This document shows, piece by piece, positions 11,701 to 27,100 of a DNA stretch of 52,954 nucleotides (positions within the stretch are counted from its first letter, which is position 1; each line of letters begins with the position of its first letter). The notes under the pieces are model-generated. The model did not search any database and was not told the DNA's origin. It saw only the letters and a list, made by a program, of their open reading frames with translations. This DNA comes from Chrysomallon squamiferum (Eukaryota; Mollusca; Gastropoda; Neomphalida; Peltospiridae). Made by a program: the position numbers and the translations under genes. Where the stretch lies: contig CM022672.1 in NCBI GenBank assembly GCA_012295275.1, positions 23,623,976 through 23,676,929 on the forward strand, written 5' to 3'.

Positions 11701-13802
11701 AAGATGAAAAGAGTTGAAACATGACATAAATAGTTTACCGAGTACACAGAATTAGTGTTTGTATCTGATACAAATTAATTTTTTTTTGTCAATTTGCAAG
11801 AAATGAAACAAGTATAGTTCATAACCCATCTTAAATTCCATTATGGAATCGTTTTGAACCAACAGAAATTGTTACAATGAACATGTTCCAAATCAGAAAA
11901 GCCTGGCTAATGATTTTATTTTTAGATTAAGGACAAAATTAACTTATTACTTCATAGATTATAACATAACCTTTCTATTTATTTACCAATACAAGAACAT
12001 CTTCAATATAATATTACTTTTATTTCTGCCATTTGCCATCTTCCAAATATTTTTTCCCTCTTGGTGTATTTTCTAATTATTTAAAAATTACTGAAGGTAC
12101 ATTCTAATGAATTTTCCATGGAATATGTCCTTTCTGGTTTATATTTTTCCCATACTATTTTGAACAATTTGTATTATCAAAAGTTAATTTCACTTCAACC
12201 AATTTATTTACCAAGAATTACAAACTTCAAAAATACATTTTATGTGACCTGATATCAATGGATGATTAAATGAATATTTTATTTTATTAAGATTCCAGAT
12301 CTCTTGATAAGATATATTTTACCATTTATTCATTCTCGTAACAGAAAATAATAAAATAATAAAACAACAAAATAATAATCCAAATTCTCAATCAATGACA
12401 AAACAACAGTCTCACAACACCAGTTTATCATTTAAAAGATAAATAAAATAATATAATAATAATAATAATAATAATTAAGAAAGTAATAAAATAAACTATG
12501 GTGGAAACATTTTTGTTAATGCCAACTGTGTGCATACATTATAAAATTTGGAGTAAGCAAATTGCTGGCTGCTCCAGGCAGAACAACTGTAAAAATGTAG
12601 GTTCAAACTAACCCACAACTGAGCTAACGTCTTACATATTCTACATATATATTAATCTAAATTAGTAATCCTTGTTTGGCTCGTAATTAAATTGATTTTG
12701 TTAGGATTTTTTAAAATTAAATTGTTTGTTCTATTTGACTTAAAACAGAATATGCACGATGACTTTGTAAGGATGAATGGGTATTAAAAATTCTTGAAGA
12801 GTTGATGATATTAAATATTCTTTATTTCATTTTTTTTTTTTTTTTTTTTTTGAAACAGTTCCAATAAAAATTATTCCATTACTCTTCTTAAGATTAATCT
12901 TACTTGGCACAGTATTTAAACAATTTAGCTTTAACACAATAATAAAAAAAATAATAGTTCTTGTAAATGACCATAATAATGGTTAATAGTATGGACTATA
13001 TTCAAACATTTTCTTTTTACACTATTTATATTCAAAGTTGTTAACATAAATGATAAAACTGCTATTATCAAAAGCATCATCATTTTGTTTCCCCCAATCT
13101 GTGGTGGCCACCGTTGCTATATTCTTCAGTAAAACCATAAACCTAATATTACAGTGAACTACACTGTCTACATAATGTCTACATTGAATAACTGTTCATA
13201 CCATAGGCTGTTATCACATCCAAAATATTGTTGCTTTTCTAAAACACAACATTCCCACATCAAATGTTCAAAGTGTATTTTCACAACTCTTGCAATAAAA
13301 ATTGTTCTGTAATAATTATAATATGTGCTTTTCTGAAGAGAGCGATAGATATTGCTAAATGAATACATGTTTTGGTTTGGAATAAATCGGTCAGAAGGCA
13401 GCTGGATTACTTTTTCCTATTTCACTGATCTGCATAAAAAAAATAAAAAAAAAAAGAGAGAGAGAAAGGAAAAGCCTTTCGACATTAATTTTAACCATAA
13501 ATATTCTAACCAATCCATGAAATACCTGGCACTTAATTTTTTTTCCACAAAATCCAAACACAACTTCCAATCCAATTCCCAGAAATACAAATCTACTTCC
13601 AGCCTTTAACCACATCTCTTATTTTTCAAATCTTTGTCTTTGCCAGACATTAACACTGAGCTGGACAGTTCCTGCTCCTTGGTGACTGAAAAATTTCAAA
13701 CCAAAATTTCTGAATTATGTATGAGATATCTTGGAGCAAACGTATCTGTTTTAATACACAGATACACTTTTTGTCTGTTGGAATGAACTGATTTCTGCCT
13801 CA
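8701..13802. other. intergenic region and probable CLINT1 3' UTR
   Basis: No conserved coding exon was found. A patch near 9190-9370 is less AT-rich (GCGCCCATAGCGGCCG) and contains a GTAAGT donor-like site on the + strand, as a divergent non-coding first exon might. Minus-strand AATAAA (TTTATT on +) occurs near 10637 and 11978 and could end the CLINT1 transcript. The rest is AT-rich sequence with (AAT)n near 12455-12480 and poly(T) at about 12830-12850. Confidence 0.45.
11240..11562. mobile_element. possible relic of a TA-target DNA element with AGGGTGT ends
   Basis: TA followed by CAGGGTGT (11240-11247) on the left mirrors ACACCC followed by TA (from 11556) on the right, 323 bp apart. Terminal CAGGGTGTC and TA flanks resemble Tc1/mariner-type elements. 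The match is only 7-8 bp, and the enclosed 60-codon open frame was not recognised, so this is weak. Confidence 0.28.
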
Positions 13803-16800
13803 TTATTGTGTCACATTTCCAAATGAAGAAAAGGCATTATCTGTTCGTTTCTGAAATGTACTTCTTCCCATCACAGATGTCTGCACTGAGCCAGGCATTC
13901 CCACATTACCCTGAGGCACTGTTCCAATCATCCCAACAGTAGGTTGCATACCCATAGCTGTAATAAAAAAATAAAAATTAAAAAATTTAAATAAATAAAT
14001 TACATTGTGTTGCAAAACTAATGAAAAATTTCAGTTTACAGTCTCTGAAGTTATTAAAATATCCTATTTTTGCAATATCCTTTTTGTTGGATTTTGGCTT
14101 ATGCAATGTATAATTACATATGCTACATTGGTATTTATGCCATGTGTCCTGTAAGAGGAATTTCTTTAATTCAACACGATGACAATCACTTGAGATGTCA
14201 ATGGTTCAAGTCCATGAAATATGGCATCAACTGTAATGGAGAAATATGCAATTTAGTGACAATTGTTGTTTTTGCATAGTCATGTTTGATGAACATCAAC
14301 CAGGTCCTTCACTGGCTGATAGATTTCCAGATACAATCAGATGGAATATTCATGGGCTGAGCTGGATAGATGACTGAGACAGCAAACCAAGGCACAAAAT
14401 CTTTCACAGCTGACACTACAAACAAACTGGGACACTAATTTATAAGGTGTTGTCTGTAATACTGCCTTCATGTGAAAGAATGTATGACAGTTCTTGATTT
14501 ACTGGACAAGTATTCAAGATACTGACCATAGACTGTTGATCCCGAGTTACCTTTTGAAATGTTACATCTTCAATAAATCTTCAACAAATGTGAAAAAAAT
14601 CTACTTGTAAATCAATGTATCTATATAATATCATTACAATCCTCTCCCACCCACCCACCCAAGCACACTTTAAAAATGGAGTTTCTTACTTGGACTCATC
14701 AGTGGTCGAGGTGACATCATCACTGGTTGGTTCTGTGGAAACCCAGTTGGAGAAATGGCTCCCATTCCTGGAAAAAAAAATATTTAAAAATTCAACACTT
14801 CACTAGTTAAATTCTATACAATCATTTGGTCATTCTTAATAAGTGCAGATACCTGTTTGGTCAATAAACATACCTCAGTAACTATAGGAACTTTTAGCTC
14901 TTAAAAGCTGAAAATGTAGATGGAAATGTTTATTCTTTCTTCTAATTAGGGCAATTAATAAAATCAAGTTCTGAATATTTTTTACATAAAAAAGAGCACA
15001 TAATTGTTTATTTATTTATATTAATTTAAAAAAAAGAGAAGAAAAGTGTATTTAAAATTATTTAATGAATTAAAAAAGAGAAGTGCTTTTTATCATAATT
15101 AATAAACTGTAGTGCATGTTTGAAAACCAGATCAAATGTAACTAAAATTATTATTATTACAGCCAAATTTCATTTTTTTTTTTTTTTTCTTAGTTTCAAA
15201 TGAAATGAGCAGAATAAATCTGTTTGACTTTCAGTAATAATAACATACTAATACTTTTATATAAATAAGCAGCTGAGCAAAATTGTTATTTTTAGCACTG
15301 CTCCATAAACTGAAAATGCTAATTTATAACCAATAATATTAACTGGCTGTAAAATAACTATTCTTTGAAAGAAAACATGCACATGCAGAAGATTAAGGAA
15401 ACAATTGTCTTTTTACAGTAGTATTTATCAATAAGTGACATTCAGCTGTTCACAAGAGAACCATATGCTTTGCAAACTTATTATTTGACACAGTACCCCC
15501 AAAATATTTCCACATTAAAGATAAGTTCAGTGGAATTTAACGGACAAACTACGTTAGTTCTGGATATGGCTCATTAAAACAGACATTTATTACATCTTAT
15601 TCCAAAATAAGGCAAATTTTTATTAGAACGATATTCTGTATTGACAAGACATTGGCATATGTAAAAATGTAATGACAGAAAGGAACAGAATGGATGAAGC
15701 CAGGGAGAAAGATAAGAGAACAGGCATCATGATAAAGAAGAAAGATCAAGAGATAGCTTTTAACGTCAGCCTAAAACAAAATGTATTTTTATTGTTGTTT
15801 TTGTTTTTGGTTCAGTTACATCTGTTATACTAGTATCAATTATCAAATATTAATTAAAAGGCTGTACTATTTAATTAAATGAACAGTATTTTGTTAATAC
15901 AACCATATTCAATAGATGTTAATCTGGGTAAATTATAGTTGTGTTCTTTTTAATAACCGAAAGAAAACTTTTTTTTCTTATTTTAATGTTACCATTTGTT
16001 TTCTGTATTAACAAAATATTTTATTCAGTACATCAGGAATGTTATATTAAATGTTTTAAAAGCAAATTAAGTGCACTGTGACATAACAATCTCTCTTTTT
16101 TATATGTTTGAATACTGTATTACAGTACTAATATTTCAGATAATTATATTTTAATGTAATTATATTTTAATCTCATAGGCTTAATATAAATTCCAATGTT
16201 ACATCTGCGACAAATATATAAATCAAATATATTTTGTGGTGAATACCATAAGTATAGATAAGCAAAGTTAATATATCTTCACATTTGATTTTAACCAATG
16301 GCAAACACATTCATACTGACCAGAAATATTTCATAATAAAAACCTCTGTCTTTTCAACTCTACTTGCAACGGATAGAAAATGCCAACTTGATTGGTTAAC
16401 CGGAAAGAGTTAACACAAGAATTCACAGCAATATGTAACCAGTCTCTTAGCATACATAAAATAATTGTTTACCTTAGAATTAATAATTTATAACAAATAA
16501 TAAGTATTCACTCAAATTTTTTTTATTGTTGTTGTTTTTTAAATCTGAAAAAATAATTAACACAAAAAGAGTATATTATAATAAGTGGGAATTAATCAAT
16601 CACACAATGAACCATCACAAACTGTTAAAACATGAGTGAATTATCAGCTAGTAACAGAAAAATAAACAGAAGGAAAAGCAAAAAAGAGAAAACACTCTTC
16701 ATGCCCCACTGCTAGGCCATGCATTTTAGTATTAACATGGACTACAGACCTGAGTATCCCATTTCAGGGTACCATAACACATAGCCTTTTGGAGAAAAGC

Positions 16801-19800
16801 AAAATGATGCAAGTTAGTGTCTCAATTTTGCAGCTTTCACTTGTTCTGTTAAAGCTTAAGGTACACAGTACACCATAACAAATAAAACATTCACATATTT
16901 AATATAAGCATAGTTTTAGTAAGCATAACACAATAGGTAATCAAATTTAGCTATTATGATAAATAGTGTTAAATTTTTTGCAAAATATGCTAAACGGCTA
17001 AAGGCTTTATTCTTTATTTGTTTTGGTAAAAAAAAATTGTTCTATTATCAGAGTAAATGTTTTCTATCTAAAAGGAAAATACATGTCATCTGTCTACAGT
17101 TACCAGGATATATTTTATATGTATATATCTGTGAGAGTAAATCATTTCACATTACCATATTTCTCAGCATATAACTGAAGTTTCTGAGACCAAAACTTGT
17201 TCAAAGGTGAAGAAATTCTGTTATTAGACTTTTGATCATATATCTTGTTTGTCATGTGATAGAATTTGTTTTGAATTACCATTTTCTTACCATTTAAGTT
17301 CAGTCTGTTCTCTGCACTTATTCTCAATTAATAATGTTCAAAATTTCCTTAAAAGTTTGTTGTGTTTGAAACAGAAAGGACATACACTCAGCAGAAAATT
17401 ATATGCCAAGTTAACTTGTATGCAGATAAATATGGTAATATAAATTTATAAAAAAATAAAATTTATTTTAATGTATTTGTTAGTGACATTTCGTATAAAG
17501 ATATATGTATGAAAAGCATAAATAAACATTGAATGCAACAGTTACTGAACAGGTAACTAAAATAACTATAAAGCATTTCAATTATTAATTAATCAAATAA
17601 TCTTACTTATTATTATGTAATAAATATTTTCAATTAACATTTTAAAATTCAACTCAAGAAAAAATAAGAAAAATAATATTTTTTCTTTTTCTTTTTTGTT
17701 GTATATTAATTTTTGAATGTGTAATATGTATACATTTTTAAATTTCATAATTATTATCTTTCATTGTTCAAGTCTCTTAAAATCATAAAGCAAAATATAA
17801 TACAAAAAAGAAATGGATCATTACAGTCGTGATTTATTCATTATTAACAGCCAGTTATTCTATAGCAAAATAAAGTTAATTTACTTTTGGTCATATTTGA
17901 AACTAGACAACACTTAATTTCGATTCTGTAACAATGAAACAAAGAATCAATAATTTACACCATTGTCATGGAAATGTATATTTGATCAGTGACTACAGGA
18001 AAAGGTCAGAACTTTAACTAATTCAAACAGGCAGTTATCACTGAATGGGCTTTCAAAAGGATGGTATTAGAAATAAAGTTCATCAGGATTATGAAATATA
18101 ATTCCAAATGTAAACTGTCTTAGATCTAATTATAAGAATATTTAAAATGTATTTTGTTATTAACCTGTGGGTGACATCATGTTGCTTTGTTGTAACTGGT
18201 TCATACTAGGGGAGGAATGTTTCTGGAAACGGTTTGCAGGATTCAGTGACTCCAAGTTGATGTCAACTTTACCAGCTTCTGACCAGGTGTTCTTCTGCAA
18301 AGATTAGCATTTCTTAAAAGCATTGTTTTTACCCAAAAAGGTATCTTAGAAAAACAAAATAAAATGAAAGTAGATAATATTAGAATAATATCAACTTTCA
18401 TAAAGATTGTTATTACATGAAATTATGTGAGCTTTAATTTTTTTTTTTTTTTGAAAAAAGGCAATAAAAATTATATACAATTCATTTTGTTTTGAAATTT
18501 TAGTCACTGAAATGAAGCATAAAAATGCAAAATTAAGTATTAATGAAAGCACCAGTCAACAAAGCTTTTACAACCACAAGATTTTAAAATTTACCAATTT
18601 GTTTGTTTAGGTTAGATAAAAGGTTTTCTAGTTCACAGCATCTCAAAATCAATCTTTGAAAAAGCATGTATTAAACAACAAATTAAAACAGTAAATTAAA
18701 AACACTCAAAATCATTTATAAATAACTGTTCACATGACACTGTAGCCAATTCTTGGTGATACAGCTAACTAATAATTGTAAATAATATGAAATACTTTCA
18801 AGATGGCTTGCAACCAACCTTGCTTGTTTCAGAGGTTTTTTCACTTGATGTGTTCACAACGCTATCCTAAGAAACAAAAGTTTTGCAAAACAAAAAAAGA
18901 AAGAAAGAAAAAGACAAAAAGAATGAAAAAGGAAATTAGTAAAATTAGAAAAAATGATAAGTGGAATACTGCTGTAGAAGTCACCTGTCAATCTAATAAA
19001 TTAAGGTCGGTAACGAGTCTTTATGTACAACTTATTTATTTCCCATGGCCTCCTATAATAATCTAATAATCCACATTTGCAGATTTACAAAAATATCCTT
19101 AAATATATTTTCGAAAAAGAAGAAAAAACAGAAAAAGCAATTGAGGTACTTTAATAAAGAAAATAATTAAATTATTAAACACCATTTATGGTACAGAAAT
19201 ATCAAATTAAAATGATCAAGTTTCAGTTTCGTAGATGAATACATTATCATGATCCATGCACACCTAATTCTACATATAATTGTGAGTATAGTTTCAGACT
19301 TGTATATGAAATTTATGAACCAGCAAAAAATGACACACAAAAAAAAAACGTTAGTGTAGTTTGAATGTATGCAGTCTAATACTTCAAAAAGGCAACTTTA
19401 CATATGAATAGAATATATATTTTTTTCATTTTAAAGCTTATATTTTTCTTAATTAAAAGCAGTATTTAAAATCCCATTCCACAGGTACCATGTAATAATA
19501 GCTCACAGAAGTCTGTTATAGAGAAATGGTTTGAAAAAGGTAACCATTACAGCAGGTTTTACTGTATTGATAAAACAAAACAAAATCTGATTATGAACAG
19601 TGGTAACTGAACAAACAAATATAAAAATAGTATCATTCAGATGTTGTGATAAAAATTGTTAAAAACAGAAAATTAAAAATGAGATGTTACAACAATAAAA
19701 CCAACACAACAAATTAAAGAACACGCCACCCATTTAAAGCTCTATGAACATATAATGCTCTATATAAGGATAATAATAATAATAAATACACAAGAACAAA

Positions 19801-21087
19801 TATTTATAACAAAATACATTAGTATAGTTACCAATTTAAAATTGATTGTATACTAATATAAATTCATGTGGCTCAAAAGACATTGAAGATTATTTTTCAT
19901 TTTTTTCTGATTAACAATGGGTGGGTGTAAGAGAAAATAAAAGATGAAACTTTCAGTGAATGTATAATATAAGCAACAGTTTCTTAGTGATTATTATTGA
20001 CCAGCTTAAAACAAGTATTTTTGAAACCTTTAAAATAATGCATTAAAAACTGCTTTTTTAAATATTTTTATCTTTATTTTGATTAAATATTCATAATTTT
20101 ATTATTAGATCTTTTGCATATCTACTGTTACTGAATAATAAAAAAGAAATCTTTCACACTAAGGCATTTGTGTAATTTTATTTATCAGTCAATCCTCATC
20201 CATCAGAAATATTTAACACATAGTATTTGATAAAAAGTCACTATTGGATTTTATTTACTTTAAAGAAAAGGAATTATTTAAGAGAACAGATGCTTAAAAT
20301 TCACTTTAAAAACCTATTTTCTTTAACTATCATTTTAAAATTAGATCTGAAAATTTTAACTGGTTTCACATTAAATTAGCCCAGTTAAAAAAGACATTCA
20401 AATATTCATCAGCAAACTTTATATTTTTTATAGGCCCTTTATTTTAAAAAGGTAAATAATACTTCAAATTGTTACAGTCCAGTAACCTGAAGATTATAAT
20501 TTTAACATATAATAATTTTTTTCAAACCTGTAGGCCCATATATGCAAAAAAAATGCCAAAATTCCAAATCCTGCAGCCAAAGATATTGCTCTTAAATTTA
20601 AAAATAATTTAATATTTTTAAACATAATATCCTTAAAACTGGATTAATGAAGAGGTGAGGAAATATTAATATTATATTATACTTTTCTGTACTACACCCT
20701 AACTTACCTTGTTGCTTTGAGAGCTGAAACTATTAGGTGGCTGACCAAAACTACTTGAGGTGGACATTGGAATTTGCTGCATCATAGCTGGATTCACTGG
20801 GGTCTGCACCATCAGGGGCTGAGAAAGAGGGTGTGTTGTAAGGAAAGGGTCTAACATCAGTGACTAACAACAGGGCAGGAATACAGCCTCAAACATTCAA
20901 AGTCTTATCATATGATAATTTTATTTAGTTCTTGGGATTTTTGGTTCATTTTCTTTTGTAGCTTTTGTTTACAGTTATTTAAATTGTTTAAGTTTTTTTT
21001 ATTCTTCTTTTTAATGAAAACAAATTCAACTAACATGAATTAAATACAGTTTCAGTATAATAAAAAAATGTTTTGAATTACAAAGCC

Positions 21088-21127
<40 letters not shown>

Positions 21128-24100
21128 CTCTCTCTCTCACACTCTCTCTCTCTCAACCATTAATTATTACTTTTTCAAAAACACATCTCTTTCATTTCAA
21201 TAAATTCAATAAATGATGTATTGAACATTGCCAATAATACATTTTCTCTATTCAGTATTTTAAAATCTATTAAACATCAGTATAGAATTTATTCTATACA
21301 GGATTAACCAACACATTTCCTGTTTCATTTTTACATAATTAAGAAAATAAATAAAGAAAATAAAGAAAAACAAAATCTTAATGCAAGACCAACACAAAAC
21401 CACAATGTAATGGAAGGAGACTGTATTGAAGCCCTGTGGGAAAAAATACTAATATGCAAGCAACAAAATATTAATAAATAATAAAAATTTATAAAACTAT
21501 CAACAGTATATAATACACCATTTTATCCTTTTAATGACTATGAAAAATCAAAAGATATAAAATTTAATAAACAAGGCTCCTGCTAAAAATGAAAATTACT
21601 TAGAGGAGCAAAACTGTACGCAAATTTTATTGTTGATTTTCTTTTAATGAAGTGTTTACTAATTCACAAATTTAAAATTAAAATAATTAAGTATCTGTTG
21701 CATTGTAAATATGCCTATTCCCAATGGAAATAACATTCAAAGCAATTTTTTTTGTTAATATGGAGTTTAATATAAAACCGAACATGAAAAGAAACTTGTA
21801 TAAAGAAAACAAAATTGAGTGATGTATTTTATGCCAGAAACCAAGTTTTATAAAATTATCTGTTATTAAAACTGAAGATGTCTCATAATGTTAGGCTTGA
21901 AACAAATAACAATTACATCACTAAATTTTCATACCGAACCAAAATATCATTAAAAAAAATAACAACAGACAAATTAAAAATCATTACATGCTAACTATAT
22001 TTTAGAAAATACTGAAAACACTCAGTCAACTGAAAACTAAAACTTAGAAGTATCAATATTTTGTTTGATTGCTGTACCTGCTGGCTCATTTGCATTGCAG
22101 GCATCATTCCCATGGTTCCTTGCACTGGCATCTGACCAACCACAGGTATTTGTCCTGGTATGGCCATCCCTGGTGTTGGCATGTTATTAGTCATCTGAAG
22201 AAAATTATAATTATATATTATTATTTCTTTTCCTTCCTACTTTACAATTAAAAAATGTCACCATATAAATGTTTAGAAAACATAGTTTTCAATTAGAAAT
22301 TAAATAAAAACAATAATCAAACAATTTTTTTGTTATCTGTAATATTTGCAGGATTCATCCTAATAAGATTAATTTCTAAAAACTATATTTCTAAGGTAAA
22401 AAAAGACCCATCTAAATATATTATATATAATACTTTACTTTTTACTTTTTATTATCATTTTGTATTGGTACAGAAAGATTATACATAACACTTTGAGTTT
22501 GTTTATGTACTCTAATCACTGGCAATTTTTAAAGTAAGTACTGAAAATTTATTTTTCTATAAGGTAATAAATACACTACTGAAAGTATGATATTTCTGTT
22601 TATCAACTATTTTAACAAACTTAATGGGTTTTTTTCTTTTTTTGAAAAATACTGTCAGCTTTAATAAAAGTTTTCACAAGTAAATGAAATGTATCTGTAA
22701 GTCTTATGATATGATTCTTTCAAAAATTTTTGGACATTTTTGTATCCTAATTATTAAAATAGAAACGCATAACTTTTGTTATGTTACTGAATTTGAAGTT
22801 TGTTATAGAAGATGATGTTTTCATTTGAAGTGAGGGGGGAAAACATCAGTATAACTATATTCTGTAGTGCAGCTCTAGTATTTACAAAATTAAGAAAGCT
22901 ATATTTAAGAGGGGCTGGTCCAGTCTCAACCACAGTTGGGTATATGTGTCTCAATGACATTTGATAATGGATGGAAAAGAGTTAACATCCTGAATATTAA
23001 ATTTTATTACAAAAAGTTATTCTGAATTATATTTATAGAAGTCACTGAAGTGAACTTTTGTTTACCTTAAGCTGTCTTAAACTATCACAGTGCAGAGAAA
23101 ACAACTATTTTTCTTTCAGCAAAGGAATGGATATAAAGATTCAATTTTTTTTAATATAATTTTAAGTTTGAAAAATTACTACCATTGTTTCATATTCTAA
23201 ATATATCCTTCAACATAATACTTTGACATTCACTGCATGCAAAAAAAAAATCAAAATGGCAACAGTAGTAGAAATTTAAAAAAAAAAAAACTCCAGAATA
23301 TGTGAATGAAATTATTACCATCTGCATGCCCATCGTTTGTCCCATTGTCATTGTCGTCGTTGAAGCCATCCCCATGGAAACAGCAGTATTCATCATAGGC
23401 ATTGCTGGTTGCATTACTGGTTGTGCTGGAGTCTGCATCAGTGGTACAGCTGGTGTTTGCCCTGTTAGAGGTTGAATAGGTTGCATTTGGGGCCCTGATG
23501 GAGTCAACGGTGATCCAAGTGGATCAAAAGGATCAACAGTTGACTTTGGAGAAATGGCTTTTGGTGAATCACCAGCATTGAATTTGGAAAAATCAGCAAA
23601 ATCAGACTGTCTGTAAAACCAAAAAGACAAATAAACAAAGAGATTCCAAGATTTCAATCAAAATTCTAATAGATAAATTAAATTATAATGTGCAAAAATA
23701 TATAAACTGACAAATACAAAATAAAAGTTATAAACTTTTTTTTATAAATTATAGTTTAAAACCCCAACTGTCACTGCACAAACAACTAACAAATAACTTC
23801 AGTTATAAAATACTGAATGCAAAATCAACCAAATCCAAATTTTTATGTCAAAAGATGTACTAAAATTAAAATTATTTAATCAGTAAACAAAATGCAATTC
23901 AGTAAAATTCCATAGTATAGTTCAGTACCATCCAAAAAGTAAATTTAAAAAAAAACAGAAAATTAACATTTAACAGTACTGAATAGATATAAATTTTAAA
24001 CCTTTTTTCTTTTGTATTATTAAAAATAATTAAAATATTTTTAAACTTCTACTACTTTACTTGACATAATGTATCTGATAACGTACCCCTTTGGAGATGC

Positions 24101-27100
24101 AGCAGTGCTACCATTCTGGAATTGTGTGAAGTCACCAAAGTCACCAGACTGACCAGGAGCTATACAAGTAAATTTAACCGATTGTAGAAAAACAACCTAT
24201 CACAGAACATAATTTAAATAAAACACTATTCTGGACCATATCTGTCTCTTTGTATTCCTGAGGACTTAACATAAAAATGGTAACATTTCCAAGATTCATA
24301 TAAATATAAAGAAAATACTTGAAAGGTATTTAAGGGAACTTAGTATTATAATGAATGTGATGCCTTTCAGGATTCAAAGGTTTACAGACTATTATCAAGC
24401 CAAACTATAAAGCAAATTACTAAGTACTTAATTAAACAAATCTGATTTTCTTTTTTTTATTTCTGTTTTATTTATTTTATTTTATTTTATTTTATTTTTT
24501 TGCTTACTTGCATTCTCACTTTCAATTTTAGAATATATCATAAAAAAACATTATTTATTAACTTTTTTCCTTATTCTTTTTTTTGAGAGGGTTACCATCT
24601 AATATTTTTCTGTTGTTATACAAATATTAGATCTTTATGTAAAGGAGATCATTTAATTAGTCTACAAATAACATGCAAATTTATGAAGTGTTCCATATTT
24701 GTGTTTTTTTTAGGGTTCAATAATGAAGAAGAATTGAACTGGCTCTCCAAATATATTCTTCTTTATATTTCAAAATGAACTTCATAACTATACAATCAAG
24801 CAAGTGCCAAATACGAAGATATTAGTCGTATTTATCTTAAATGTAATAAGAGCCAATACATACACTGTGGAGTGACTGCTCTTGGATCGAAGTCATTGAA
24901 ACTGTTACTTGAGTTGATTGTCTGATAGCCCTTGGATGTTATACTATCAACATCAATGAGACTAGGTTGTTCACTAACAGATGACAAACTCTAAATGTAA
25001 AAGAAAGAAAAACCTATAATTCAGTAAACTGTAAAATGAACATGAAACATCCAAAAAGATTAAGATAATACACTGGCTATTACTACTGAGTTTCAAACAA
25101 ATTAAATATCTGAATACGTCAAATCTATTTATTTTAAAACTATAATTGTTCATCTGTGAAAACTGATTTTAGAGTTAAGAAAGTAAATAAATAAAATATT
25201 TGAAACACACAGTATAACACTGTTTTAAACAAATATATCAGACATAAAATCAAGTGTCTAAATAATTAAATGATAGTTTAATGCATTAGAAAAGAGCACT
25301 GTATCATTAACACAAACACCTTAGAAATATCAGAAATAATAAATGAATAATTAAGACACTTTAATGTTAACATTTATTAAATGTTGAGATTTTTATTTAA
25401 TAATAACATTTGAAAAAAGAAACAGTATTAAGTAAATCAGGTAATCTTCAACAGCCACTTTTATTGCATTAGAAATTACTCTTGTGTTTATAAATGTTTC
25501 AATCAATACCACATTAATATCAAATTGGAATTCTAAATCTTTATACAGCTACTGAAAGATTCTACCATCTGCATCACATTAATACCAAATCAAAATATAA
25601 TGTTTATACAGCCAATTCTGCAATAAGTGATTATGTTAATTAAAAAATCGTTACATAACTAATTAAATGTGAATAGAAAGAAACAGGTTTTGTAAACTCT
25701 GCATAAATAGTTTATATAACCTCTCCGGCCATAAATGATGGCTTTACAGAAGACAAAAAAGATGACACAAAATTATTACCTGGCCATCAGAATCTTTTGA
25801 TAAACTGGCAGCTGCTCCTAGATCTAAAGTTTTGGCTTGTCGTGTCCTGCCTTTCGTTGTAGTTATTTTCTCTGTTCTTGTGGTATGAGTTCTTTCTACT
25901 GATGTCACTTCACTATCATCATCTTTAAAATCGTAACGGTTGCGGGTCTGTTCCCGGTCCAGGTTTCTCTCACGGTTGTAATCTCGATCCCAGCTCTTAT
26001 CTGAGTATCCCCAATCATCTCTGTATTTCTCATGTCTTTTTGTTCGTTCATCGTCATCTTCACTAAAATTACAAAGGCATCTCAAACTCATTCCTAGAAC
26101 ATTTATTTATTTTGTAATTTCTTACTAGATATTCTTATCTTGATATAATCTTTCTATTTGTTAAGCCTAACACTTAACAACACATATTTTAGTCATTATG
26201 TTTTAAGCCCTTATATGGGGATATAGCTGGACATACAAAACCTTTCCTATGAATAAATGTTGTTCTTTTATTTTATTCTAGCATTTATTTTTCTCAACTT
26301 TCAAATCTGAAATTATGTTCCAACAGCTGATAATAATGTAAAAGACCAACCTCAGATCACAGGGACTGCCTTGTTTTGGCCTGCCATGTGCTCGATTCCA
26401 TAAATCTTTAACTTTGTCAATAGCCTCATCAGCAATGGATTTCCTCCCACCACCCCAGTCATCTATTTCATCCATGTTTCTTCTTCTGACAACTGGATCT
26501 TCTTCGTAGCGGTCACCTGTGAAAAATAACTTTATTACCAACCTATCATACAACACACAATGAAAACACAAATCATATGACTACAAGTAACTATTTCACA
26601 AGCATGTAAAATGTGTACGTACACTAACGGAGACCTACTTACAGAAATGGTATTTCTGAACATATATAACACAATTATTAATAAAATCTAAGCATTATAA
26701 TGGCGAATACATATTGCATTTAGCATAACAGAAAGCTGTGGCACACGTACTGTAAGAATTATATCCCTGAGACTCTCCAGACATTCCAATAAATTTATCT
26801 TTTGTCTTCTTGGCTTTTTTCCTTTCTTCTCGCAGTTTTTCATCATCTTGAATGAAAGAAAGGATCTCCTTGGTCTTGTGTCTCACTGGAATATAAAAGA
26901 GCACATTAAAAGAAAATTTCAAAATGTGTACTTAGATAATCTGCAGCATCAAGAAGAATATTAAATAATTAAATTAACAGGAATTTTACAAACAAATTAA
27001 CTTTAAAAGTTATAACCAATCATACACTATCATAAAATTCCTTAAGATTGTTATGTAACTTTAAGTGACTTCAGTTGTGTCGACAGATCAAAATTAAAAC

